Origin: Haloactinopolyspora alba
GTDB lineage: Bacteria; Actinomycetota; Actinomycetes; Jiangellales; Jiangellaceae
Direction of reading: 5' to 3'
NCBI RefSeq assembly: GCF_003014555.1
Contig: NZ_PYGE01000018.1
Location: forward strand, 38,726-102,725
Length of the DNA: 64,000 bases
Positions within the stretch are counted from its first letter, which is position 1; every line of letters starts with the position of its first letter. Positions 56,113 to 64,000 of this stretch are shown here, piece by piece. Both the position numbers and the translations under genes were made by a program. The notes under the pieces are model-generated. The model searched no databases. It was not told the DNA's origin and saw nothing but the letters and a program-made list of their open reading frames with translations.

Positions 56113-57227
56113 GTGGCGCAGCGACGAGCGAGGAACGAGCGAGGACCGGAGCGCGAGCCGGCCAGCCTGTGAGCGCGTCCACCGACATCGGCATGCCGGG
56201 GCTGCGGGACGTACCCGCCACCGACGCGCCACAGAACAAGAAGGACTTCACCAGCGACCAGGAGGTCCGCTGGTGCCCCGGGTGCGGCGACTACGCCGTG
56301 CTCGCCTCGGTGCAGGGCTTCCTGCCCGACCTCGGGCTGGCGCGAGAGAACATCGTGTTCGTCTCGGGCATCGGCTGCTCGTCGCGGTTCCCGTACTACA
56401 TGAACACGTACGGGATGCACTCCATCCACGGCCGGGCACCGGCCATCGCGACCGGCCTGGCCGCCTCGCGCCCGGACCTGTCGGTGTGGGTCGTCACCGG
56501 CGACGGCGACGCGCTCTCGATCGGCGGCAACCACCTGATCCACGCCCTGCGGCGCAACGTCAACATGACGATCCTGCTGTTCAACAACCGCATCTACGGG
56601 CTGACCAAGGGTCAGTACTCCCCCACCAGCGAGCAGGGCAAGGTCACCAAGTCGACGCCGATGGGCTCGTTGGAATCGCCGTTCAACCCGGTCTCGCTCG
56701 CGCTCGGCGCCGAGGCCACCTTCGTCGCTCGCACCATCGACTCCGACCGCGCCCACCTGACCTCGGTGCTCAGCGCCGCCGCAGCGCATCGCGGCACGTC
56801 GCTGGTCGAGATCTACCAGAACTGCAACATCTTCAACGACGGCGCGTTCGAGATCCTGAAGAACGAGGACAGCCGTGACGAGGTGCTGATCCGCCTCGAG
56901 CAGGGCGAGCCGGTACGTTTCGGCGCCGAGGGCCAGTACGGCGTGCGCCGCGACCCGGCGAGCGGCGGGTTCGAGGTCGGCCCGAGCGACGACCCGAACC
57001 TGGTGGTGCACGACGCCACGGACGACGACCCCACCCAGGCGTTCGGCCTGTCCCGCCTCGCCGACCCCGGGACGCTCGCGCGCAGCCCCATCGGCATCTT
57101 CCGCCAGGTGGACCGCCCGGCGTACGGCGATCTCATGGCCGAGCAGCTCGACGAGGCCGTCGCCGCGAAGGGTGACGGCGACCTCGGCGCGCTGCTGCGC
57201 GGCAGCGACACCTGGACGGTCGGCTGA
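56109..57227 (+). CDS. korB: 2-oxoacid:ferredoxin oxidoreductase, beta subunit
   Basis: A 372-residue TPP and [4Fe-4S]-binding subunit. RWCPGCGDYAV gives two cluster ligands, GIGCSSRFPYYM a third, and the TPP motif is VVTGDGDALSIGGNH with FNNRIYGLTKGQYSPTS. GTG overlaps korA (GTGA). Together they form an alternative to 2-oxoglutarate dehydrogenase. Confidence 0.95.
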   Translation: MSGAATSEERARTGARAGQPVSASTDIGMPGLRDVPATDAPQNKKDFTSDQEVRWCPGCGDYAVLASVQGFLPDLGLARENIVFVSGIGCSSRFPYYMNTYGMHSIHGRAPAIATGLAASRPDLSVWVVTGDGDALSIGGNHLIHALRRNVNMTILLFNNRIYGLTKGQYSPTSEQGKVTKSTPMGSLESPFNPVSLALGAEATFVARTIDSDRAHLTSVLSAAAAHRGTSLVEIYQNCNIFNDGAFEILKNEDSRDEVLIRLEQGEPVRFGAEGQYGVRRDPASGGFEVGPSDDPNLVVHDATDDDPTQAFGLSRLADPGTLARSPIGIFRQVDRPAYGDLMAEQLDEAVAAKGDGDLGALLRGSDTWTVG

Positions 57228-57254
57228 GGCGCCGGCCGCGGACCGTGGGTGGCG

Positions 57255-58853
57255 CTAGGGGTGCTGGTGTGCCCCAGGTGACCGGCCGGACGAACAGGTG
57301 GCGTCGCCGGGCGGGTAGGACACCGCGCCCTCGAAGGTGATCTTGCCGTTGGTCACCGTCATGAGCCTGGTGGCGGCGGCCAGGCAGTCGCGCGGCTGGG
57401 TCAGCAGGTTCTCGCGGGTCACGACGAGGTCGGCGTACTTGCCCGGCTCGACGGTTCCGCGTTCGTCCTCCTCGAAGCTGGCGTAGGCGCAGTCGGCGGT
57501 GATCAGCCGGAGGCCGTCGTGGACGGTGACCCGCTCGTTCGGGACGAACCCACCGGTGGGGCTGTCGTCGAACTCCTGCCTGGTGACCGAGCGCTGCAGC
57601 CCCCACAACGGGTCGAGAACCTCGACGTTGAAGTCGGTGCCACCGGCCAGCGTCAGCCCGCGCTTGCGCATCGTGTCCCACCGGTACGACTCTTGTCGCG
57701 TGCGCTGCCGGCCCAGGGCGCTCTCGGCGAACCGGTGGTCGGTGGTCGGGAAGCTGAGCTGGATACTGCCGACGACACCGCGGTCGGCCATCCGGTCCAG
57801 CAGGTCGTCACCGGCCACCTGGACGTGTTCGAGGCACCACCGGTCGGCCGGCGTCACGCCGGCCTTGTCGTAGGCGTTGAGCATCGTCTGGATGCCGAGG
57901 TCGCCGATCGCGTGCGTGGTGATGTTGAACCCGAGCTCGCGGGCCCGGGCGACGTCGGCGTCGGCGCGCTGCTGGGCGAGGAACAGCACACCGTGCGGAA
58001 GATCCCAGTCGTACGGGTCGTCGTTGTAGGGCTCGCGCAGCGCGCTCGTCCGCGGGCCCAGCCACCCGTCGGCGTACATCTTGACCCCGAGGATCTTCAC
58101 CCACTCGTTGCCGTAGCCGCTGGTCCACCCCAGTTGGGCGGCGCGCTCGATGGCGCCCCACCGCACCCGGACGAGGTGCCGCACCTTGAGCCGGTCCTCG
58201 GCGGCGAGCTGGAAGAGCGCGTCCAGCACCCGGAGGTCGGTGAGACCGGCCTCGACGACGGTCGTGACGCCCTGCTTGGCCGCCTCGTCGTGCATGCGCA
58301 GGATGCTGTCGATGAGCTCCTGGTCGACGGTGCCGTGCCGGAACTCGTCCACCGGGCTGTGGCCCTCGGCGAGGGTGTCGATGTGCCCCTGGCCGACACG
58401 TCTCCTGCCCTCGAACGCCGCTTCCTCGTCGTACCCGTCCCAGACCGGGCGGTACGTCTGCGCGTCCGCACCGCCGTCGGCGACGTTGAGCAGGTGCGTG
58501 TGCTGGTCGCGGAAGCCCGGCGCGACGAAAGCGCCGTCGAGGTCGACGACGCGGGTGCCGTTGCCGGCCCATGCCAGGACGTCGCGGTTCGGCCCGACGG
58601 CGACGATGCGCCGGCCGGAGACCGCGACGGCTTCCGCGTCCGGCGCGTGCGGCACGCCGGTCCAGACGGTGCCGGAGTGCAGCACCAGGTCGGCCGGCGC
58701 GGAGCCGGACCGCGGGCCGGCCGCGGCCGGGTGCGCGGTGAGGCCGAGCGCGCCGGCACCGGCTCCGGCACCCAGAATCCGAAGCACTCGGCGCCGGTCG
58801 AGCTGGTGGATCGGGCCCACTCGCGGGGAGTTGGCGTCGTCGACGTGGGACAT
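57255..58853 (-). CDS. Tat-exported amidohydrolase, YtcJ-like
   Basis: A 532-residue protein. Residues ~18-47 form a Tat signal (DRRRVLRILGAGAGAGALGL, then AHPAAA). The amidohydrolase 3 domain has GFRDQHTHLLN with the first metal His pair, THAIGDLGIQTML, GGTDFNVEVLDP and the final GKYADLVV. Substrate unknown; probably acts outside the membrane. ATG 58853 is preferred to the longer frame. Confidence 0.9.
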   Translation of the reverse strand: MSHVDDANSPRVGPIHQLDRRRVLRILGAGAGAGALGLTAHPAAAGPRSGSAPADLVLHSGTVWTGVPHAPDAEAVAVSGRRIVAVGPNRDVLAWAGNGTRVVDLDGAFVAPGFRDQHTHLLNVADGGADAQTYRPVWDGYDEEAAFEGRRRVGQGHIDTLAEGHSPVDEFRHGTVDQELIDSILRMHDEAAKQGVTTVVEAGLTDLRVLDALFQLAAEDRLKVRHLVRVRWGAIERAAQLGWTSGYGNEWVKILGVKMYADGWLGPRTSALREPYNDDPYDWDLPHGVLFLAQQRADADVARARELGFNITTHAIGDLGIQTMLNAYDKAGVTPADRWCLEHVQVAGDDLLDRMADRGVVGSIQLSFPTTDHRFAESALGRQRTRQESYRWDTMRKRGLTLAGGTDFNVEVLDPLWGLQRSVTRQEFDDSPTGGFVPNERVTVHDGLRLITADCAYASFEEDERGTVEPGKYADLVVTRENLLTQPRDCLAAATRLMTVTNGKITFEGAVSYPPGDATCSSGRSPGAHQHP

Positions 58854-59071
58854 GTGGCCTCCACTTGACGGGGACGTCGGATGTCGCGTCAACACCGAAG
58901 TCTTCTGTGAGCCATGTCCGTCAGTCAAGATCTCGTCCACGAAAAACTGCGCCGCCACGGGCGCCAGGCCGGAAATCGTTGTGCACACAACCACGATCGC
59001 CGACGTTCCGGCGCCGTCTCGCGTCATGAGCGATTCACGCGTTCGGTGCTGCTCTTCCGTAGGATGCGCCC

Positions 59072-59989
59072 GTGAGCTCGTCCCGGTCCGGTATCGCCTT
59101 CGCCGTCGGCGCCTATGGCCTCTGGGGCCTGTTCCCGCTGTACCTGAAGCAGCTCTCGGACATCGGCGACATCGAGGTGCTGGCGCACCGAATCGTCTGG
59201 TCGCTGGTCTTCGTCGGGTTGATACTCGCCGTGACCCGGGGCGTGGCCGCGTTCCGGCGGATCGGCCCGCGCGGATACGGGCTGCTGGCACTCGCCGCCG
59301 CGGTCATCACCGTCAACTGGGGCACGTACATCTGGGCCGTCAGCAACGACAAGGTGGTCGACGCCTCACTGGGCTACTACATCAACCCGCTGGTGACGGT
59401 CCTGCTCGGCGTCCTGGTCCTCGGTGAGCGGATGCGCCGCGACCAGTGGGTGGCCATGGCCATCGCCACCGCGGGCGTCACCATCCTGACCGTCGGCTAC
59501 GGACACCCGCCCTGGGTCGCCCTCACCCTCGCGTGCTCGTTCGGCACGTACGGGCTGATCAAGAAGAAGGTCGGCGCCGGCGCCGTGGCCAGTCTCGGGA
59601 TCGAGACCAGCGTGCTGTTCCCGGTCGCACTGGCCTACCTGGTCGTGCTCGACACCGGCGGAGCGGCCAGCTTCGCCCGTACCGGCTGGACGGACACGCT
59701 GCTGCTCGCGGGCTGCGGCATCGTCACGGCGGTCCCGTTGATGCTGTTCGGCGCCGCGGCCGTGCGGGTGCCACTGACCGTACTCGGGCCGCTGCAGTAC
59801 ATCGCGCCGACCACGCTGTTCCTGCTCGGCGTGCTGCTGTACGACGAGCCGGTGTCGACGACACGCGCCGTCGGCTTCGTGCTGATCTGGACGGCGCTCG
59901 CCATCCTGACGATCGGAGCCATCCGGCGCGCTCGCCGCCAGGCGCGGCCGCCCGAGGCGACGGTACGCACCGGCGCACCCGCCGACTGA
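59072..59989 (+). CDS. rarD: EamA-family transporter RarD
   Basis: A 305-residue protein with ten hydrophobic segments. FAVGAYGLWGLFPLYLKQL, HRIVWSLVF and the second-half APTTLFLLGV and YDEPV segments match RarD. Exported metabolite unknown. GTG after AGGA. Confidence 0.9.
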   Translation: MSSSRSGIAFAVGAYGLWGLFPLYLKQLSDIGDIEVLAHRIVWSLVFVGLILAVTRGVAAFRRIGPRGYGLLALAAAVITVNWGTYIWAVSNDKVVDASLGYYINPLVTVLLGVLVLGERMRRDQWVAMAIATAGVTILTVGYGHPPWVALTLACSFGTYGLIKKKVGAGAVASLGIETSVLFPVALAYLVVLDTGGAASFARTGWTDTLLLAGCGIVTAVPLMLFGAAAVRVPLTVLGPLQYIAPTTLFLLGVLLYDEPVSTTRAVGFVLIWTALAILTIGAIRRARRQARPPEATVRTGAPAD

Positions 59990-60046
59990 TCCCCTCGCCC
60001 GTACGATGTGAGCTGTGAACCGGCGCAGAACAGCAGGCGGACGGCC

Positions 60047-60790
60047 ATGACCGTCGACCCGGCGGACCCGATGCCGAAGTACCTCCAGCTCCGGGAGCTC
60101 CTGCTCGACGAGATCGACCGCACCCTCGAGGTGCACAGCCCGGTGCCGTCCGAGCGTGAGCTGGAGGCGCGCTACGGCCTGTCCCGCATGACCGCTCGCA
60201 AGGCCCTCGACCAGCTCGTCGCCGAAGGCCGCCTGTACCGGGTGGCGGGCAAGGGCACGTTCGTCGCCGCCCCGCGCATCGAGCTGCCGCTGCGGCTCAC
60301 GTCGTTCAGCGACGACATGCGCGCCCGCGGGCTCGTGCCCGGCGCGCAGGACATCGGGCACGCCTACGGGCCGGCCGGCGCCACCGTCGCCGCACACCTC
60401 GGTGTCGCCGACGACGAGCCGATCCACCGCCTCACCCGGCTGCGCACCGCCGACGGCGAGCCGATGGCCGTCGAGCGCTGCCACCTGCTGGCTTCGGTCA
60501 CACCCGGTCTGCTGGACGAGGACCTCAGCGGACGGTCGCTGTACGCCGTGCTCGCCGAGCGCTACGGCATCGTCTTCGACTCCGGCGACGAACGCATCCA
60601 GGCGGCCAACGCGGACGACGACGACGCGCGCCTGCTCGACGTCCGGCCCGGAGCGGCGCTACTGCGGCTGCAGCGCATCTCGCGGCGGCGCGGCCAGTGC
60701 ATCGAGTTCACCGCGTCCAGCTACCGCGGCGACCGCTACCAGCTGTCCGCGTCCATCGACTCCCCCGGCGGGCCGGTCAGCCTCGACTGA
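60047..60790 (+). CDS. GntR/UTRA regulator of the PTS operon
   Basis: A 247-residue HutC-subfamily repressor. The winged helix has PKYLQLRELLLDEIDRTLEV, PSERELEARYGLSRMTARKA and YRVAGKGTFVA; the UTRA ligand domain follows (about 85-245). ATG 60047. Converges with the SIS gene. Likely target is GGTATATACC at 63767. Confidence 0.92.
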   Translation: MTVDPADPMPKYLQLRELLLDEIDRTLEVHSPVPSERELEARYGLSRMTARKALDQLVAEGRLYRVAGKGTFVAAPRIELPLRLTSFSDDMRARGLVPGAQDIGHAYGPAGATVAAHLGVADDEPIHRLTRLRTADGEPMAVERCHLLASVTPGLLDEDLSGRSLYAVLAERYGIVFDSGDERIQAANADDDDARLLDVRPGAALLRLQRISRRRGQCIEFTASSYRGDRYQLSASIDSPGGPVSLD

Positions 60791-60802
60791 GGCGCGCCGT
60801 CG

Positions 60803-61543
60803 TCAGTCCAGCTCGGGGATGCGCGAGTGGTACGTGTCCATGACCGACTCGTTCGACTCGCCCTCCGCCGTGTTGGCGCTGCGCCACATCGGGATCTCCA
60901 GGCCCCGCTCGACCGCCTCGACGTGCGCGGCCGCGAGGACGAGGTTCCACACGAACACGTTCGCCAGCGACGACAACGGCGCGGTGGCCGCTCCGTCCGG
61001 CGGCCATGCCGCGTCCCCCGGAGGCACCAGGGTGTCCAGCGTCCGGTCGGCCAGCTCGTACAGCCGGCGGCCCGCACGCAGCGGAGCCGCCGAGCTCGCC
61101 GCGGTCGAGGTGACGGCGACGACCGTCGCCCCCGCCTCCGACGACAACTGCGCCAGCTCGACCGGATACGGGTTGATGCCCGAGTTGGAGAAGATCACGA
61201 CGACGTCGCCGGCGCCGACCGCGTAGCGCGACAGGACGTCCGCGGCCAGGCCGGACTCCCGTTCGGCGGTCGTGCTCGCCCGCGCCCCGTTCAGCGGGAA
61301 CAGTCGCGGGTCGTGCACCGGGCGGACGAACGCCAGCCCGCCGGCGCGGAAGAAGGTCTCGTTGACCGCCGCCAGCGAGTGCCCCGCGCCGGCCGCGTAG
61401 ACCAGATGGTCCGCACTCCAGCACCGCACGATCAGCGAGCCGACGGCGCTCGCCGCGCTCGCGTTCGCCGCCTCGACGGCGTGCAGGAAGTCCCGCATCA
61501 TGGCACCCGAGCCGTCGCCGGGCGACGGGTCCGCCCCCGTCAT
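60803..61543 (-). CDS. SIS-domain sugar-phosphate protein
   Basis: A 246-residue protein with a sugar isomerase (SIS) fold. YAAGAGHSLAAVNETFFRAG and VIFSNSGINPYPVELAQL bind the phosphosugar. Probably an isomerase acting after PTS uptake, or a sensor. ATG overlaps the IIA stop (ATGA). Confidence 0.88.
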   Translation of the reverse strand: MTGADPSPGDGSGAMMRDFLHAVEAANASAASAVGSLIVRCWSADHLVYAAGAGHSLAAVNETFFRAGGLAFVRPVHDPRLFPLNGARASTTAERESGLAADVLSRYAVGAGDVVVIFSNSGINPYPVELAQLSSEAGATVVAVTSTAASSAAPLRAGRRLYELADRTLDTLVPPGDAAWPPDGAATAPLSSLANVFVWNLVLAAAHVEAVERGLEIPMWRSANTAEGESNESVMDTYHSRIPELD

Positions 61544-61983
61544 GGCGCACCGTCCAACAGCGCCCGCATCCCCTCGCCGCTGCCGGCCGCGCGCAGCTCG
61601 TCGGCGAGTCCGGCCTGCAGCCGCTTCGCCAGCCCGGCGAGCATCGCGACGTGATCGCCGTCGTCCGTGGCGCTGAAGGCCAGCACGAGGTCGACCGGAT
61701 CGTTGTCGGGATGCCCGAACTCGACCGGAGCGGCGAGCCTCGCGGCGACGACGCCGGATGCGTGCGCGCCGCCCTCGGGACGGGCGTGCGCCAGCGCGAG
61801 GCCCGGCGTCAGCACGATGTACGGGCCGTGCTCCTCGACCGTCGCCACGCACGCGTCCGGATACTCGGCACTCGCGGCTCCCGCGTCGACGAGCAGTCCG
61901 GCGGCGGCGCGAACGGCCGCACGCCAGTCGCGCGCTTCGACGCCGACGGCGCCGGCGACCGTGTACTCGCTCACGCCAGCCAT
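61540..61983 (-). CDS. PTS sugar transporter subunit IIA, UlaC-like
   Basis: A 147-residue IIA of the mannitol-fructose type. The phosphorylation site lies in LTPGLALAHARPEGG (His near 65). Overlaps IIB; GTG 61974 is an alternative start with exact GTGA overlap. Confidence 0.9.
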   Translation of the reverse strand: MAGVSEYTVAGAVGVEARDWRAAVRAAAGLLVDAGAASAEYPDACVATVEEHGPYIVLTPGLALAHARPEGGAHASGVVAARLAAPVEFGHPDNDPVDLVLAFSATDDGDHVAMLAGLAKRLQAGLADELRAAGSGEGMRALLDGAP

Positions 61984-62276
61984 CCCTGCTCCCGCAGCGG
62001 CTCGCGCAGCTGTTCGGTGAGCCCGTCGGCGTCCAGGAAGTCGCTGATCGTCACCACGACCGGCGCGAGATCACCGAGGTCGTCGGTGTGCATCCCCTGG
62101 CCGACGACGACGTCCGGCGACATGCCGCGTGCACTGGACACATCGGTGTTCTCGACCGACGCCTCGAGCCCGAGGGCCTGCATCGCCGACTCCGCCGTCA
62201 TCTTCAGGATCAGGCTCGACCCCATGCCGACGCCACACACCGCCAGGACCTTCAGCGGCTCGCCTCGTTGTGTCAT
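61971..62276 (-). CDS. PTS sugar transporter subunit IIB, UlaB-like
   Basis: A 101-residue IIB. The phosphocysteine loop is AVCGVGMGSSLILKMTAE (Cys14). Lies 12 bp after the IIC gene. Confidence 0.93.
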   Translation of the reverse strand: MTQRGEPLKVLAVCGVGMGSSLILKMTAESAMQALGLEASVENTDVSSARGMSPDVVVGQGMHTDDLGDLAPVVVTISDFLDADGLTEQLREPLREQGWLA

Positions 62277-62288
62277 CCGATGTCCTCT

Positions 62289-63719
62289 CTACTTCTCCTC
62301 GGCCGCGGCGGTGTCCGCGTCGACGGTCTCGGTGGGGCGGCGCTCACGCCGGCCGAGCGCCAGCAGGACGCCGACGGTCGCGGCGAGCACGATGGCGGGC
62401 AGCACCCAGATCCCGCCGGGCATCGCGCTCAACGGCTCGCCGGCGGCCATGAGCAGCCATCCCACGGCGTACCAGTCGGCGTCGGCGAGCGTCGCGAGCT
62501 CGGGCGCGGTGTCGGAGTACAGCTGCCAGCCGATCCACTGGCCGAACCCGAGCACGAACCCGTTGACGACGCCGCCGAACACGGCACCGCGCCAGCCGGC
62601 GACGGCGTTGCCGAACGCGCCGGCCGCGCCGCCGCCGAAGAAAAGCATGATCATCGGCGGCACCAGCACGAACCAGCCGGTCGCCGCGAACACGCCCATC
62701 AGCACCAGGAAGGTGGCCGTCGTGGCCAGGAACCCGACCATCACGGCCGTCGGCGCCTTGGGGAAGATCGTCGGGACGTCCAGGGCGGGACGCGAGTTCG
62801 GAATGATCTTGTCGCTGATGCCCTTGAACGCCGGGACGATCTCGGCGAGGAACATCCGCACGCCGTAGAGCAGGATGGCGATACCGGCGGCGAAACGCAG
62901 CGCCGCGATGAACCCCCACGCCCACGGGCTGATGGACTCGTCGTAGGCGGCCGCCTGCTCCGCCACCACGTCGTGGTCGGCGAAGACCATCGCCACCAGC
63001 ATGATGACGCCGATGACCAGCGCCGTGCTGACGGTGACGTCCTTGAAGAACGACAGCTGACGCGGCAGCTTCAGCTTCTCGGTGTCGTGCTCCTCCGGAT
63101 CGCCGAGCCGCTTCGCGCCGTAGCCGGCGGCCAGGTTCACCACCGAGGTGGTGTGGGCCAGGCCGAAGTCGCTCGTGCCGACGACGCGGCGCATCAGCGG
63201 GGCGATCCACAGCGGCTGCAGCGTCCAGTAGCAGGCGAGCACGACCGACCCGACGACCACGAGCGGGACCGCGTCGACCTCGCCGAACGCCTCGACGAGC
63301 GTGGCGGCGACGACGACGCTCATCCAGAACAGCAGGTGACCGGTCAGGTACACGTACCGTGCCGCCGGGAAGATCCGCACGAGGATCAGGTGCAGAAGGA
63401 ACCCGAACGCGATCACGAGCGGCACCCGCGAGCCCGCGCCCGCGAGGAAGTCGTTGAGCGTGTTGTCCGCCGAGGGCGCGTCCAGCCCGACGGCGCTCGA
63501 GACGATCTCCTGGAAGCTGGACAGCCCGCCGGTGAAGATGTCGATGCCGATCAGCAGCACCACCACCCCGACGGTGGCGCGCAGCGTCCCGCCCACGACG
63601 TCCTCGACCGCCTTGCGCTGGGCGACGAGGCCGGCGAGAGTGATCAGCCCGATCAGGATCGGGACCTGGCTGAAGACGTTGTCGGCGATCCAGACGACGA
63701 CGTCCTGCGTGGCGTCCAC
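62289..63719 (-). CDS. PTS ascorbate-type permease subunit IIC, UlaA-like
   Basis: A 476-residue protein with about ten TM helices of the SgaT/UlaA type. ADNVFSQVPILIGLITLAGL near the N-terminus, and RVPLVIAFGFLLHLILVRIF, are typical. Sugar specificity is inferred only: no ascorbate-catabolic genes are visible. First gene of the PTS operon. Confidence 0.92.
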   Translation of the reverse strand: MDATQDVVVWIADNVFSQVPILIGLITLAGLVAQRKAVEDVVGGTLRATVGVVVLLIGIDIFTGGLSSFQEIVSSAVGLDAPSADNTLNDFLAGAGSRVPLVIAFGFLLHLILVRIFPAARYVYLTGHLLFWMSVVVAATLVEAFGEVDAVPLVVVGSVVLACYWTLQPLWIAPLMRRVVGTSDFGLAHTTSVVNLAAGYGAKRLGDPEEHDTEKLKLPRQLSFFKDVTVSTALVIGVIMLVAMVFADHDVVAEQAAAYDESISPWAWGFIAALRFAAGIAILLYGVRMFLAEIVPAFKGISDKIIPNSRPALDVPTIFPKAPTAVMVGFLATTATFLVLMGVFAATGWFVLVPPMIMLFFGGGAAGAFGNAVAGWRGAVFGGVVNGFVLGFGQWIGWQLYSDTAPELATLADADWYAVGWLLMAAGEPLSAMPGGIWVLPAIVLAATVGVLLALGRRERRPTETVDADTAAAEEK

Positions 63720-63766
63720 GGCGAACCTCCGCTGCAGGTGTGGGAACGGTGAAGACGGCGCTATCC

Positions 63767-63776
63767 GGTATATACC
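63767..63776. promoter_or_regulatory. Predicted GntR operator of the PTS operon
   Basis: Perfect palindrome GGTATATACC, 48 bp upstream of the IIC start. It matches the GGT-N4-ACC form bound by HutC/DasR-type repressors, and the gene at 60047 is of that type. It may overlap the -10 region. Confidence 0.6.
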
Positions 63777-63852
63777 AGGCTCCGGCGGCCGTGCAACCGA
63801 GCGGCGGGGTCACCTTCGCGATGGGGTGGTGGGGCGGACGTGGGCGGCGTCA

Positions 63853-63911
63853 CATCACCAGGCTTTTCCCCGCATCACCAGGCCTGCAGGGGTGGTGACG
63901 CATGGAATTCC
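63853..63911. repeat. 59-bp dispersed palindromic repeat, copy 2
   Basis: Same structure as 24316-24374: CATCACCAGG, a different 8-nt spacer, then the TCACCA / TGGTGA arms (one arm mismatch) and CATGGAATTCC. Identity outside the spacer is 48/51. It lies 24 bp from the tail of the last ORF. Confidence 0.75.
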
Positions 63912-63934
63912 GGCTGTTGTGACTGATCCGTGGG

Positions 63935-64000
63935 TCAGGTTCGGCCTGGGAGGTTGGGGCGGTAGCCGCCGAGGTTGAGCATGGTGAGGGCGATGAGGGG
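63935..64000 (-). CDS. C-terminal 21 codons of an ORF entering the window
   Basis: A minus-strand frame ending PLIALTMLNLGGYRPNLPG-Arg-Thr-stop. The codon use is coding-like, but 21 residues do not identify it; a transposase end is one possibility. Confidence 0.35.
   Translation of the reverse strand, partial: PLIALTMLNLGGYRPNLPGRT

Noticed and set aside
63935..64000. Firm transposase call at the window edge
   Set aside because: Only 21 codons are visible, too few to identify a family, so it is listed as an unidentified partial ORF.

Overview
The window is high-GC DNA from an actinomycete. The evidence is the third-position GC of the coding frames, frequent GTG/TTG starts with stop/start overlaps of the GTGA or ATGA type, a hadA/hadB-like dehydratase pair beside rpmG, tRNA-Trp, secE and nusG (the actinobacterial order), a zinc-type uS14, and a long tail on uS3. 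No rRNA or species marker allows a firmer placement; a Jiangella-like lineage would be a guess.

Positions 1-16687 hold the ribosomal core on the minus strand. Read in the direction of transcription they are the str operon (rpsL, rpsG, fusA, tuf), the S10/spc operon (rpsJ to rplO, 22 r-protein genes), and secY with the first 136 codons of adk, which runs off the window. A 24-bp element is shared by the leaders of the S10 and str operons.

Positions 16898-24382 are an island on the opposite strand, inserted between str and rpoBC. It holds a cytosolic FtsK/SpoIIIE-type ATPase, a coiled-coil protein with a C-terminal membrane anchor, a small ESX/WXG100-sized helical protein, a frameshifted helical gene, a small acidic protein, a DUF1992-like protein, an acidic protein of unknown function, and a tandem pair of paralogous helical proteins. 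It ends beside a 59-bp palindromic repeat that recurs at 63.85 kb. This is the best candidate here for an undescribed system: an ATPase with small helical partners, reminiscent of type VII secretion but lacking the core Ecc proteins.

Positions 24416-41010 hold rpoC and rpoB, then metN-metI-metQ, rplL and rplJ with an L10 leader, a membrane alpha/beta-hydrolase, rplA, rplK, nusG, secE and tRNA-Trp, all on the minus strand. The usual rplKAJL-rpoBC block is therefore split twice. RpoB carries Asn at the position of E. coli Ser531 in the rifampicin-resistance-determining region.

Positions 41289-54000 hold a small membrane protein, a class I aminotransferase, an adenosine-deaminase-like enzyme, a PIG-L/LmbE deacetylase, a membrane protein with a YtrA-like GntR regulator, murB, hadB- and hadA-like genes, rpmG, tRNA-Met, tRNA-Thr, two bacterial-PH-domain membrane proteins with a TetR regulator, tRNA-Tyr, a YajQ-family gene and an HtpX-like protease.

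Positions 54244-64000 hold korA-korB (2-oxoacid:ferredoxin oxidoreductase), a Tat-exported amidohydrolase, rarD, and a GntR/UTRA regulator converging on a PTS operon (UlaA-, UlaB- and UlaC-like proteins plus a SIS-domain protein). A perfect GGTATATACC palindrome lies upstream of that operon. The window closes with the second 59-bp repeat and the tail of a minus-strand ORF.
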